Shown: positions 31,201-43,710, numbered from the stretch's first letter. The stretch is 64,000 bases of DNA from Patiria miniata (GCF_015706575.1 NW_024037074.1:19705334-19769333); one strand, 5' to 3'. Notes: generated from the letters alone by a model not told the origin. Program-made: numbers and translations.

Positions 31201-34200
31201 ATTACTGGTTTGGATGTGCTTTTCAATGGAGAGGATGATGTGACCGCTGTTGAGCTATAGACTGTTGCCTGGGTTTGGTCTCCTGCTGAAGTCGCCGACT
31301 CTGCTGTAGCCGCGTCAGTAGCAGAAGTGCCAGCTTGGAAAGTCACAGATGAAGTACCCGATTCTTCAGTAGTCAGAAATGGACCGGGAGTTGGACCGGT
31401 TGTTGCTGGATTAGCAACTGTCTTATCTGTGTTAGCCACATTTTGGGCTGTTGTAACTGCGTCATTAGTAGAAGTGACAGAGTGGAAAGTATTCACTGGT
31501 GAAGTACTTGAATCATTAGTAGTCGGAAAGGGACCGGGAGTTGCGCCGGTTGTTGATGTCTGTTCTGTGATAACCACATGTTGGGCTGTTGTGACCGTGC
31601 TAGTAGCAGAAGTGACAGGTTGAACTGAAGTAACATATTCTTGGGCTGTTTGACTTGGACTAAGTGTTACGGCACCTGTTTCCGGACCTGCATCTGTCAA
31701 TTCGGTGATAGCTACATATTGAGTGGTTGTGACTGGATCGAGGATGACATGAGAGGTGGCCTCCGGTTCTTGGGTTGTAAGCCCGGGAAGTGTTTGTGTT
31801 GGGATTCCTGACACAGTTGCTTCTTCCGTTTCGATCTGATTGACTCCAGTTGTGATATACTGGGATGTGGTCATTACTGCAGTTACGTCCAGTGATCCTT
31901 CAGTGGTCAAACCAAGAGCGCTGGTCGGCTGTGTAAGGCTTGACGTGTAAGTCACAGATGAAGTACCTGATTCTTCAGTAGTTGGAAATGGACCGAGAGT
32001 TGGACCGGTTGTTGCTGGATTAGCAACTGTCTGATCTGTGATAGCCACATATTGGGCTGTTGTAACTGCGTCAGTAGCAGAAGTGACAGGTTGGAAAGTA
32101 ATCACTGGTGAAGTACTTGATTCGTTAGTAGTCGGAAATGGACTGGGAGTTGTGCCGGTTGTTGATGTCTGTTCTGTGATAACCACATGTTGGGCTGTTG
32201 TGACCGTGCTAGTAGCAGAGGTGACAGGTTGAACTGTAGTCTGTAATGAAGTAACATATTCTTGGGCTGTTTGACTTGGACTAAGTGTTACGGCACCTGT
32301 TTCCGGACCCGCATTTGTCTGTTCGGTGATAGCTTCGTATTGAGCAGTTGTGACTGGATCGAGGATGACATGAGAGGTGGCCTCCGGTTCTTGGGTTGTA
32401 AGCCCGGGAAGTGTTTGTGTTGGGATTTCTGACACAGTTGCTTCTTCCGTTTCGATCGGATTGACTCCAGTTGTGATATACTGGGATGTGGTCATTACTG
32501 CAGTTACGTCCAGTGATCCTTCAGTAGTCAAACCAAGAGCGCTGGTCGGCTGTGTAAGGCTTGATGTCACAGGCTCTGTGTTCATCGATGTAGAGTCAGT
32601 AGCTGATGAGTGTGAGGTGGTCAGTTCCTGGGTAACTAAACCATCACTTGTGGGGGTTTCCTTGCCTGTGGTAATCGTAGGAATAAGACTGGCTGTGAGT
32701 GGAATCTCACTTGTGCTGATGAGAGTAAAAGTGACTTGCGTTGTCGAACCGGGCTCATCTTGCTCTTGGGTTGTTGCGATAAAAGAACTTGTAGTCTGTT
32801 TGGTATTTGCATGTGCAGTTGTCCAGTCGGAGTCTGTTGGCTTGACGGATGTGAAAGATTGTGACGTCCTGGTGCCAAGAGTTGTTCCACTCGAGGTCTC
32901 CATTTCGACAGTAATTGGTCCTGGCGTTATTGTGACTTCTGCGCTTGTTACGTCAAGTGTAGTTGATGACTTTTCAGTCGTGGCAGTAACAGTTGTAGCT
33001 TTGGTGATGTAGTTTTGACAAAAAACACCTTCGAATTCGGCTGGACAGATACATGTATAACCGTTGACTCCATCTTGACAGGAGGCGTCGTTTTGACATA
33101 GATTGCTGGCACATTCATCAGTGTTTGTGTCACACAGTGTACCCTCAAATCCATCTACACAGACACAGGTGTAACCGTTGACTTCATCTTGACAAGTGGC
33201 GTCGTTTTGACATGGGTTGCTGGCGCATTGATCAGTGTTTGTGTCACACAATGTACCCTCAAAACCATCCACACAGACACAGGTGTAACCGTTGACTTCA
33301 TCTTGACAAGTTGCGTCGTTTTGACATGGGTTGCTGGCGCATTCATCAGTGTTTGTGTCACACAGTGTACCCTCAAATCCATCTACACAGACACAGGTGT
33401 AACCGTTGACTTCATCTTGACAAGTTGCATCATTGTGACATGGAGTGCTGGCGCATTCATCAGTGTTTGTGTCACACAGTGTACCCTCAAAACCATCCAC
33501 ACAGACACAGGTGAAACCGTTGATTTTATCTTGACATGTGGCGTCGTTTTGACATGGATTGCTGGTGCATTCATCAGTGTTTGTGTCACATAGTGTACCC
33601 TCAAAACCATCAACACAGACACAGGTGTAACCATCGACGTCATCTTGACAAGTGGCGTCATTTTGACATGGATTGCTGGCACATTCATCAGTGTCCGTGT
33701 CACACAGTGTACCCTCAAAACCATCTACACAAACACAGGTGTAACCGTTGACTTCATCTTGACATGTGGCGTCGTTTTGACATGGATTGCTGGCGCATTC
33801 ATCAGTGTTTGTGTCACACAGTGTACCCTCAAAACCATCTTCACAAACACAGGTGTAACCGTTGACTTCATCTTGACAAGTTGCGTCGTTTTGACATGGG
33901 TTGCTGGCGCATTCATCAGTGTTCGTGTCACACGGTGTACCCTCAAAACCATCCACACAGACACAGGTGTAACCGTTGACTTCATCTTGACAAGTTGCGT
34001 CGTTTTGACATGGATTGCTGGCGCATTCATCAGTGTTCGTGTCACATAGTGTACCCTCAAAACCATCAACACAGATACAAGTGTAACCATTGACGTCATC
34101 TTGACAAGTGGCGTCATTTTGACATGGATTGCTGGCGCATTCATCAGTGTTCGTGTCACATAGTGTACCCTCAAAACCATCAACACAGATACAAGTGTAA

Positions 34201-37200
34201 CCATTGACGTCATCTTGACAAGTTGCGTCGTTTTGACATGGATTGCTGGCACATTCATCAGTGTTTGTGTCACATAGTGTACCCTCAAAACCATCCACAC
34301 AGACACAGGTGTAACCGTTGACTTCATCTTGACATGTGGCGTCGTTTTGACATGGATTGCTGGCGCATTCATCAGTGTTTGTGTCACACAGTGTACCCTC
34401 AAAACCATCTGCACAGACACAGGTGTAACCGTTGACTTCATCTTGACAAGTGGCGTCGTTTTGACATGGATTACTGACGCACTCATCAGTATTTGTCTCA
34501 CACAGTATACCCTCAAAACCATCCACACAGACACAGGTGTAACCATTGACGTCATCTTGACAAGTGGCGTCATTTTGACATGGAGTGCTGGCGCATTCAT
34601 AAGTGTTTGTGTCACACAGTGTACCCTCAAAACCATGCACACAGACACAGGTGTAACCGTTGACTTCATCTTGACATGTGGCGTCGTTCTGACATGGATT
34701 GCTGGCGCACTCATCAGTGTTTGTGTCACACAGTGTACCCTCAAAACCATCCAAACAGACACAGGTGTAACCGTTGACTTCATCTTGACAAGTTGCGTCG
34801 TTTTGACATGGATTGCTGGCGCATTCATCAGTGTTTGTGTCACACAGTGTACCCTCAAAACCATCCACACAGACACAGGTGTAACCGTTGACTTCATCTT
34901 GACAAGTGGCGTCGTTTTGACATGGGTTGCTGGCGCATTCATCAGTGTTTGTGTCACACAGTGTACCCTCAAAACCATCCACACAGACACAGGTGTAACC
35001 GTTGACTTCATCTTGACATGTGGCGTCGTTTTGACATGGATTGCTGGCGCATTCATCAGTGTTTGTGTCACACAGTGTACCCTCAAAACCATCTTCACAG
35101 ACACAGGTGTAACCGTTGACTTCATCTTGACAAGTTGCGTCGTTTTGACATGGATTGCTGGCGCATTCATCAGTGTTTGTGTCACACAGTGTACCCTCAA
35201 AACCATCCACACAGACACAGGTGTAACTGTTGACTTCATCTTGACAAGTTGCGTCGTTTTGACATGGATTGCTGGCACATTCATCAGTGTTTGTGTCACA
35301 CAGTGTACCCTCAAAACCATCCACACAGACACAGGTGTAACCGTTGACTTCATCTTGACATGTGGCGTCGTTTTGACATGGATTGCTGGCGCATTCATCA
35401 GTGTTTGTGTCACACAGTGTACCCTCAAAACCATCTTCACAGACACAGGTGTAACCGTTGACTTCATCTTGACAAGTTGCGTCGTTTTGACATGGATTGC
35501 TGGCGCATTCATCAGTGTTTGTGTCACACAGTGTACCCTCAAAACCATCCACACAGACACAGGTGTAACTGTTGACTTCATCTTGACAAGTTGCGTCGTT
35601 TTGACATGGATTGCTGGCACATTCATCAGTGTCCGTGTCACACAGTGTACCCTCAAAACCATCTACACAGACACAGGTGTAACCGTTGACTTCATCTTGA
35701 CAAGTTGCGTCGTTTTGACATGGATTGCTGGCGCATTCATCAGTGTTCGTGTCACATAGTGTACCCTCAAAACCATCAACACAGATACAAGTATAACCAT
35801 TGACGTCATCTTGACAAGTGGCGTCATTTTGACATGGATTGCTGGCACATTCATCAGTGTCCGTGTCACACAGTGTACCCTCAAAACCATCTACACAGAC
35901 ACAGGTGTAACCGTTGACTTCATCTTGACAAGTTGCGTCGTTTTGACATGGATTGCTGGCGCATTCGTCAGTGTTTGTGTCACACAGTGTACCCTCAAAA
36001 CCATCCAAACAGACACAGGTGTAACCGTTGACTTCATCTTGACAAGTTGCGTCGTTTTGACATGGGTTGCTGACGCATTCATCAGTGTTTGTGTCACACA
36101 GTGTACCATCAAAACCATTCACACAGACACAGGTGTAACCGTTGACTTCATCTTGACAAGTTGCGTCGTTTTGACATGGGTTGCTGACGCATTCATCAGT
36201 GTTTGTGTCACACAGTGTACCCTCAAAACCATTCACACAGACACAGGTGTAACCGTTAAGCATATCCACGCACGTTCCGTCGTTCTGACACGGTGAGCTG
36301 AGACATTCGTCCGTTTCTGTGATGCAGTTGGTTGCAGGGTCTTCATACCCATCCATGCACACCTTTTCTCCTGTCAGGGGATCACAGGTATAGTGGCCTA
36401 ATAGACCGTCGGTGGCTAGACAGTAGGTGACGCAATCACTTCCGTAGTAATCACTGTTGCAGTACACCTTTATTTCAAAAGTCAATCTGTGTTTGTGGAA
36501 GATAAATTAATAGGTTTGAGCATTAGTGACATGTAACTTCGGGTTTTCCAATCTATTACATAGGGCAAGACAAAGAGAAACTGTCCATGTGCGATATGAA
36601 GTGCTATTGTCTGTAATCATACTGGAGTGACTGTTGTGAGAATTATGCTGAGATGTTTGGCAGTTCTAGATCTGGTACCAAAAGGTATTAGTCAACACTA
36701 CACATTTCTGCATCAATACTGCTCAACACTTCTAGTTGCAGTTTGAGTAAACCGAGCAGGGTTATGAGCGCGCATGGACATTTCTAGTTTCGTAAGTGCT
36801 TGTACAGTTGTTGCTTGAAGGGTAGTTTGTCAGTGATCGCTGTAATGGTCACAGGTAATTGGTTGCACTTGGTTACAGTCCTTGGGGAAAAAAGAGTACA
36901 ATGTATTTGTAACAGTCTTTTCTTGCTTGTAGTCTGAGGAAGGTATTTGTGTTGGAAGATCTAGATGCGCGTGAGTGACAAAAAGACGATCCTGTATGTC
37001 TCCCTTTGGCTCAGTTGGCCTCGGGAAATAGGGTCCTCTCTGGATCACTCACAGTCCCTCACAGACATGAACTAGTGACCTCTTTGCCAGTCAATATGTG
37101 AGCCAATTATGAGTATATCGTATGCTTACGTGGTGGGATTGACGGTCCTTGTACCGCTCTCAGAGTAGTAATGAGTCACAGCCACTGAACTATTGGCGTC

Positions 37201-40200
37201 CGGGACATGGGTGATAGTTGTGTCGTACGTATCAACAAGTTCTGGCTCGCTGCCTATCAATAAGTCAGAATCGTCATCGTACACGGTAAGATCCAGCTTT
37301 ACCCTCCACTGCAAAGTCGATTTAGAGACAAAATTTAGAGTCAACAACACATTGTTTTGTACGTGTTCTACATAACCCCCGTGGACCGACAAAGGAAGGG
37401 AGAACAACAGATCCTTTCAGTCCTCGGGCGTTGCGTCTTTTGTTGAGAACGGTCCTCTATGTGCTAAGTATATGGGAGAGTGTTATATTACAGGGACAAA
37501 GGGAAACACAAAGCATTGTCCTCGGGAGTATAGTAAAACACGACTGTGTGAAATTTAATGTAGCGGGTGTGTGTTGTTTGACTGCTTGTACGGTTGCTTT
37601 GTTGGAGAGGAAGTTTAATTGGTGCTCGTTTGTTGCCATAACAACTCGTCATTCATTTCGTCACTGTTGCGACTTGTACTTTGTAGTGAAGGGTATTGTA
37701 AACATAGTGTACATAATTTTTAATAAAAACCTATATATTCTGATACAGGAATCATATTGAATGATTGTTATTACAATTTTCATGCAATCAACTTCCTCTG
37801 GGCAACTGTTTTAAAAATCACCGATACTCTCCCACTGTCATTCTTTTTTTTGGGGGGGGGGAGAGGGAAGTGTTGGATTATTCTGAATGACAACTTACCG
37901 GCCAAGACGAGAACGTCATCACTATTGGATTAGGCGACGAACCGACCGTGGAACCAAACGTAACGGACTCCCTATCACTCGCTATACGTCCCGTTGATAC
38001 AACATAGATTGGAGTACCACTGGCAAAGACACATACGAGAAAAAAAGATATCTCAACTTGTTCCTCAATGGATCGGTACACCTGCTTTACCCTAGTGTAG
38101 TTTGTGTGGTACTCGTGGAGTATATATCGCAATAAATAGACGACTCCATATTGGCACTGAAACCGAGGCTCTTAGTGCTAAACCATTGTATGGACTGAGG
38201 ACCTTTTCTTTTATAATCCTCTCAACAAAATACAGCACTGAGGCCCTCGGCTTAATTTGAAATTCCTCTATCCCATGTAGGTTTGGAAGTGAGGAATACT
38301 TGCTGGTACTACTTATAATTGGTAATGCTGAGACAGTACTTGCATTATGGTCTTGTTCTCGTCTATTTTGGAGGGCGCCCTATTTGAGTGTTTGGTCTAC
38401 TCAATTTATCAAGTCAAAGCGACGCGACTCTCTTCGCCCTTGCAAGGAAGAGGCGTTTCATTTGACGTCGGCATTGCCCATTGGCGGTATTACAAGGGTC
38501 AGAGGTCAAATTGACAAATTTTCGATATGCGAATTCGCATCGCAAATCCGCTCGCGCCTGGCCTGCGTGGCAAGCAGCAATATCGATTGGTAGGCCTACT
38601 TCGTAATGTTGAACCCATTCCCTCTTTTCAGTTAGTGATTCTTAACCCCAACAACTCCAAACCCCCAAACAACAAATACAACTTGAAGACTATTAATTAC
38701 CCGACGTTGTTGATAGATATATCAAAGCCGATATCACAATAATCGCTACCGAAGAATCTGCAAATATCACAGCAGTTATTATCGAAATCCCGGTCGTCTC
38801 CAGTGTATGTACTAAGGCGCATCTCTAGTGTAGCATCACCTTCGACTGATTCGGGAACCTAAAACACAGGAAGAAAACCCATGTTTAGCTTTGGCCTTGG
38901 GTAAGCAAGCTTCAACTAACGACTAGTCACAAGCAAACACAACGTGTACTTGTGGGTTGCTAACCTTCTTTTGCTTAGCAGAATCTTTCTGCGCTTAGCC
39001 GAAATGCGGACCTGGCCCGTCCAAGGATGCTTTTCCTAGTCGTCAAGCAACGCACTGAACAACCATAGAGCAAGGACACCGACCCAAATTCATGGCGACA
39101 TTTGCGATAAGAACATAAGAACAACGTAATCCAAGGTTGCATTTTAAATGCTTGGCTTGGCTGTTGGTATCGTGATCACATATCGCGTAAATGTTATTTT
39201 GACAAACAGTTTGTTGTTACAAACGATGTTGGGTACCTGGACAATGTTAGAGTGTAATTGCACCGGATTGCACCAACCTGATCAAGTACAATTCTCTAGA
39301 TATATTTATTGTAGACGAGAACCCCCTTTTGGAGGACTCTATAAAAATTGACGTATGAACACATCATTGATACGATGATACAATGCGAAGGAGTTGAACT
39401 TAACTTTCATTTGCTAAACGCACTGGTGTTCAAATTCAAAGCCCTGACCAAACATGAAGTTTAATTCAACTCAGGTACAAACGTTCAGATTTACCCACAC
39501 GTCAAACTGCACATGATTCTGTTGGTTATAGTAAATTCAGTTCAAGTCAATTCACTCTAATCATGTAATACATGAAACTTATATCCTCGTTCTGCACATT
39601 CACATTAAAACGATAAAAACATGTACATACTTTCGTACAAATATACATAACAAATTAGTACGGCAGATAGGTGATTCGATTGTGCCTTTGATGATACAAG
39701 CATGGCATTTGGCACACATTCAGAGCATGTCATGAGAAAGGTATTTGGCTATAGGGCAATCGCAGATTTGTCCTTTGCAAAAGTATATGTAAAAAAAAAC
39801 AAGCCATGGCAGCCATTAATTTGAAATTTGCTTGTTGTTCTACCTTTATTCTTTTCAAAGGACAAATGCGGTGGCCCCACAGCCAAAAATCTTTGACTGT
39901 GTGCCAAATGCCATAATTGTATCGTCAAAGGCACAATTCCCCCAAATATCTCCCCTATCTGCCCCACTAAAATGGCTCTATTCTCGCTCTGGAATAAAAG
40001 CAAGCCCATCCAAATAATTTAATATATTTGATTGTCTTTGATTAAAAAAACATGAACCCTATCTTATTTATTCACGGGTGGCATTTTGTCTAGTGCTTAA
40101 CATTTATGGTCAGATATCACAAATGACGACGCATGTCCATGACATATAAAGAGCAATAAAACGAGCACTTATCGTCAAACATGTTTGGTACCATGGAGAC

Positions 40201-41575
40201 AACACTGACGTCTGTATTCGATGAAGATTGTTTAATTACCATCGAGCTGTATACAAATAAAATTGGGAATCGTTTGACCTTTCTTTGGAGAGCAACTCGC
40301 AGCAGGCTTGCATCCCACCATAAGTTGCTAGGAGATAAGCCGCCGATGGTGGTTTTGAAATTGTAGGCAAAAGGTCGCAGGTACCGTTAGGCCCACATTT
40401 AATTATTTCTTTCTGTGAAACAAGTGCTTTGAAAAGTCCGGAAAATATTTCTGCACATTTCAAAGCAATTGGTTGACAGAATAGTAGTATTTCAATTATG
40501 AAACTAAAAAAAAAGGATGGCTCGTTCGCGGACAAACTTTGAGAATCTTTGGTCTGATATATTTATGATGGAGTCGTTTTACGTTTTAATTTCTCGTATT
40601 TTCAGCTTAACTCAACTCGATCATTCTGTCGGTAGCGGGGTTTGCGTTGTGTTTTTATAAATACCCAAGACAGTTTACCCATTCCTATTGGTCGAAAACC
40701 GGCTATGTAACCGGCCTTAAACGGATGATAAAGACCGGCTGGCCGGTCTGAAAAACTTTTCCAGTGTCACATGAAATTTGGACTCTATGAAATCCAGTGC
40801 CTTTTGCCGTTTTATTGGTTGGACGTTCACAACCCTCACGTAGGCATGCGCAATAATATCAGTGAGTCAGTATTTCAAAGTCCTAAATTCACAACGCACC
40901 GCCCCAACTGCATTCTGCGCGACCATTCATATATAACTAGAGGGGTGCATTAAAAAAACACGAAGCGAAATTGTTGAACAAAATCGTTTAAAATATTTAA
41001 TTGTTGACCCTTTTATGACTTTTTGACCGAAAAGTTATTTATTCGGATCGCACGGTAATTATCTGTATCCAGACTCCAACCGGTCCTAAAAAGAGTGTTT
41101 AAAACCGACCAAGCACATACTCTCTTCCCCTAATTCAATAATATGGTTCGTTTAGACCAACATAAGTACCACAATATTTACTTTGGAAACACTGAGGAAT
41201 GAAGAATGTTTCTTTTTATGTTTCCATATGCGACAATCAAAGATAATCTGTTATCAAACAAACATGCCAAACGAGGGCATGTCAACGTCAGGCATGGAAA
41301 ACAACACATGCATCTCAGGCTCGGTATACCAAAGATTTAATAAGAACACGAGCATGATGCAAAGAAATATTTAGTAGATTAATGAGGCAGCCCGCCAAAT
41401 GTTAACATAACATTCCACCCGTTCAGCAGGTACACTAAATCAGTTCCCTAAATATGTTGGTATGTACTACAAAATAAACAAAATTAGTTCAACGTTCATA
41501 CTATTTTGCTCTTAGTCTTACCGTAAACAAAACCACGCTCCACATGAAGACAGTTATTACCGAGGTCATCCCCAT
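28272..41575 (-). CDS. Notch-ligand-like DSL protein with giant EGF array, mucin stalk, SEA-like module and one membrane span
   Basis: Ten exons join in phase: 41522-41575, 38701-38858, 37899-38019, 37130-37308, 30733-36486, 30072-30241, 29609-29783, 29045-29204, 28804-28901, 28272-28398 (2331 residues). Order: signal peptide (1-20); MNNL-like region to about 175 (DFDNNCCD, NPIVMTFSSWP); DSL domain about 180-225 with all six cysteines at Jagged-like spacing (CNSDYYGSDC, GHYTC); 29 EGF repeats; a Ser/Thr-rich mucin-like stretch about 1333-1952; five more EGFs; a SEA-like region about 2145-2257; a membrane helix about 2264-2284 (WYVIVISVAAGVTAVLVLGY); and a short tail ending QSTV, a class I PDZ ligand. 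MNNL-DSL-EGF is the head of Delta/Jagged proteins, so a cell-surface Notch-binding role is likely but inferred. The mucin/SEA stalk is unlike named Delta or Jagged genes. Confidence 0.88.
30266..30465. mobile_element. Inverted-repeat element with CAGTGTTG(A/T)AGTCGAGTC ends
   Basis: Left end CAGTGTTGAAGTCGAGTCC and right end GACTCGACTACAACACTG are near-perfect inverses. Words such as GGACTTGTAACAGG fill the 200-bp interior. Lies in an intron of the DSL gene. Related ends occur at 17049-17592 and 21541-21624. Confidence 0.65.
31339..32570 (-). repeat. Duplicated mucin-coding segment in the DSL gene
   Basis: Two head-to-tail copies of about 610 bp (roughly 31339-31945 and 31950-32570) encode about 200 Thr/Ser-rich residues each. 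Shared phrases include SSLTQPTSALGLTTEGSLD and QTLPGLTTQEPEATSHVILD. The copies are highly similar at DNA level and keep the reading frame. Dense Thr/Ser/Pro suggests heavy O-glycosylation. Confidence 0.85.
33008..36323 (-). repeat. 114-bp tandem array encoding 29 EGF repeats
   Basis: Each unit encodes 38 residues of the form TDECASNPCQNDATCQDEVN then GYTCVCVDGFEGTLCDTN. Nearly every unit keeps the O-glucose site C-x-S-x-P-C, the O-fucose site C-x4-T-C, and the Asp hydroxylation / calcium-binding pattern C-x-D-x4-Y-x-C-x-C. Units differ by a handful of bases. The first (LSSPC...VDMLNGY) and the last (SNLC...PAEFEGVF) are the most diverged, typical of an array kept uniform in the middle by unequal exchange. 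All lie in one exon. Confidence 0.93.
39662..39965. mobile_element. Imperfect fold-back element in intron 1 of the DSL gene
   Basis: GGCAGATAGGTG, TTGTGCCTTTGATGATACAA and ATGGCATTTGGCACACA on the left are mirrored on the right by TGTGCCAAATGCCAT, TTGTATCGTCAAAGGCACAA and CCCCTATCTGCC. An inner pair, TTTGTCCTTTG and CAAAGGACAAA, extends the arms to about 110 bp around an 80-bp loop. Confidence 0.6.
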
Positions 41576-42148
41576 CTTGAAAAGTTACACAAAGCCGCAG
41601 TTTGTACAAGAAAAAAACTAGGAGGTATACTGCGAAAAGAAAAGGTTCTTTCTGCACTGCACTTGGTCGTGTATCATCGATGTCGTCTTTGTTTTTAGTG
41701 TGGTCACTCAGTACGTGGACTCACAGGAGCATGGTTATCATAGATAGGATTATGGATAAAGAGATGTTACCCAATATATTGTGTTTGATCAGTAAGGATT
41801 ATACCTATTTTCCTATCTATTTTTACGTTGGCCATCTGTGTGTGATAACTACAAAACAACATTCACAAACAGTACAGATTTGACAGTGATGGAGTCGGAT
41901 CATCAATTCTCTTTCACTTAATTTTGGACAAAGTTGTTACGTTCATAATAATCATTAACTGTTAGTCTGTCATTCATTGTGATTCTTACGATATAACAAG
42001 ACTCAAGTCAGTACACCAATAGTAGTGGAGAAATGTTGACGTATGCGCAACAATTTTCTGGCCAAGTTTCTTTTGTGCGCAGGATTTTCCGTAAATATAC
42101 GGGGCGATAGTTCGGCCCGCGCTGACGTGGCTTTCTGACTTCCCGCGT

Positions 42149-42300
42149 CAAGTTGGCGCAGTGATTACTTTCCTCGCCTTCCACCGCTATGCTGGCCCGG
42201 GTTCGATTCCTGCCCGGACCACCTGTGAATGGGGTTCTCAGTCCCTGCCTGATTCCGACACGGGTAGAGAGAGAGCAGGAAAATGTGGTTCGATTCTCTG
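42149..42300 (+). mobile_element. tRNA-derived SINE, family with GTTGGCGCAGTG head, copy 1
   Basis: A-box-like GTTGGCGCAGTGATTAC and B-box GGGTTCGATTCC with the phrase CCTCGCCTTCCACCGCT between them, then GTTCTCAGTCCCTGCCTGAT. The same phrases in the same order occur on the minus strand at 59455-59596, which shows a dispersed family. Confidence 0.7.
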
Positions 42301-43204
42301 TTAATATCTTTAACATCTTTCATGACCGTACGGCGATATTTTCCAGGTCACTGTATCGGACGATTTAATTAACTTACTTTAGTGCATCTGTTTTCGGTTT
42401 GATGAGGCTCTAAGCAAAGCTGCCAGGCATGCATTATTTAAATCCGATCGAGACGTGGCGGTCACAGTACGACTGTAATAATCATACATTCAGGAGTTCG
42501 GGCAACACTTGGAAAGAAACGCTGTACAATTTGATTTTGTTTATGGAGGGCACGGAATGCACAAAAGTGTATAGAGTGTAATGAGTCCGTTTTGTTTTTC
42601 AGTGCCGGCGGTATTTCCCGTTTTTATCTTGAGAAGCTTCGCGGTGGCGCCCTCTACTGGTAAAAAGTGCGCACAGCCCCTGCTTTGAATAACAGCTAAT
42701 TTGACACGATTGTGCTTTCTTGGTCGATTCTAGTTCACTCAAAATAGGATCCACATGGCTTGTTAAACGAGCCATTTTTAGCGCCGTCGGTAACAATTTA
42801 TGTCATTAAAAATAAATATCAAATTGTTCACATTATTAATTTAGTCGTCCATGTCTGCCACCTCCCCCACCGTCAGTCCAGAGCTGTCTCCCTCCCCAAC
42901 CAAAAATGTAATTCGTGCCAGACGTATAGGCTTATACGCATTATGACTCATTCCCAATTAGATTGAATTGTTGGCAAACTGAAAATCAATGGCAGCTATC
43001 CGATTCGTCTGAATTAATTAAACTTTGAAATAATGACATGCATATCCACGGCCTTCAAATTTATTGATGCATAATATGCAACTTTTTATTTTAATACTAA
43101 CAGATGTGCATGAGAATCAGCATACGGTTCGGCACGTCGGCTACGGTAGACTATCCATAGCCAACACTGTTTACGGGTAAAGTTCAAGTGTTCTTCATTA
43201 CGAC

Positions 43205-43471
43205 ATGCATGCACTTAGCGATCAGATTCAACAAGTGTTCCGACAACAAGTGGACACGGTATACATGGTCCGGAAAACCAAGTCAGTTCCCTTGCTGGTT
43301 TGGCAAAGAGTACGTAGCTGTGGTTCGTTTGTCTCGGAGTTTTATTTTGGGGAATTTAGTCCAGAAAAAAAAGTTGACTGCAGCAAATATGAGACGGCAG
43401 CAATATTCCGAATAGAAACGGCCGTCACCGAAGCTGTCCGAGTGAGTATCAACTTCAAGAATGATTCGAAG
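43205..43471 (+). CDS. Possible first coding exon of an unrecognised gene
   Basis: An ATG opens 89 codons that end exactly at an ideal donor (AAG then GTAAGTT at 43472). The product (VRKTKSVPLLVWQRVRSCG, then DCSKYETAAIFRIETAVTEA) has a folded-protein look with regular hydrophobic spacing but matches nothing I recognise. I could not find a convincing next exon, so this may be chance. Confidence 0.25.
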
Positions 43472-43710
43472 GTAAGTTAAGCAATTAACCGATTGATGAA
43501 ATCCTTTGGTGTTTGTTGTTACCGCGGATGGAATGCGTGAGTGCTGTAGATTTGTTTTGCCATATAAGTTTGGTTGCATAAGCAAGTGCGGAGTATTTGT
43601 AAGGCAGTGGTGTCACGGTCATAACCAGGTTTTGGATAGCGAAGGGGTGCTAAATGTTTTTTTTAATACAAAATTGCATAGTCGAAAAATGTCGTTATCC
43701 AGTTACGTCG

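Noticed and set aside
33725-35662. A 645-codon minus-strand frame in another register of the EGF array
   Set aside because: Same periodicity artefact; it is out of phase with the DSL gene and encodes only repeated non-domain sequence.
34329-35759. A 476-codon open frame on the plus strand across the EGF array, and similar ones nearby
   Set aside because: The array unit is 114 bp, a multiple of three, so any frame open in one unit is open in all. The product is a periodic antisense shadow, while the minus-strand frame gives perfect EGF domains.
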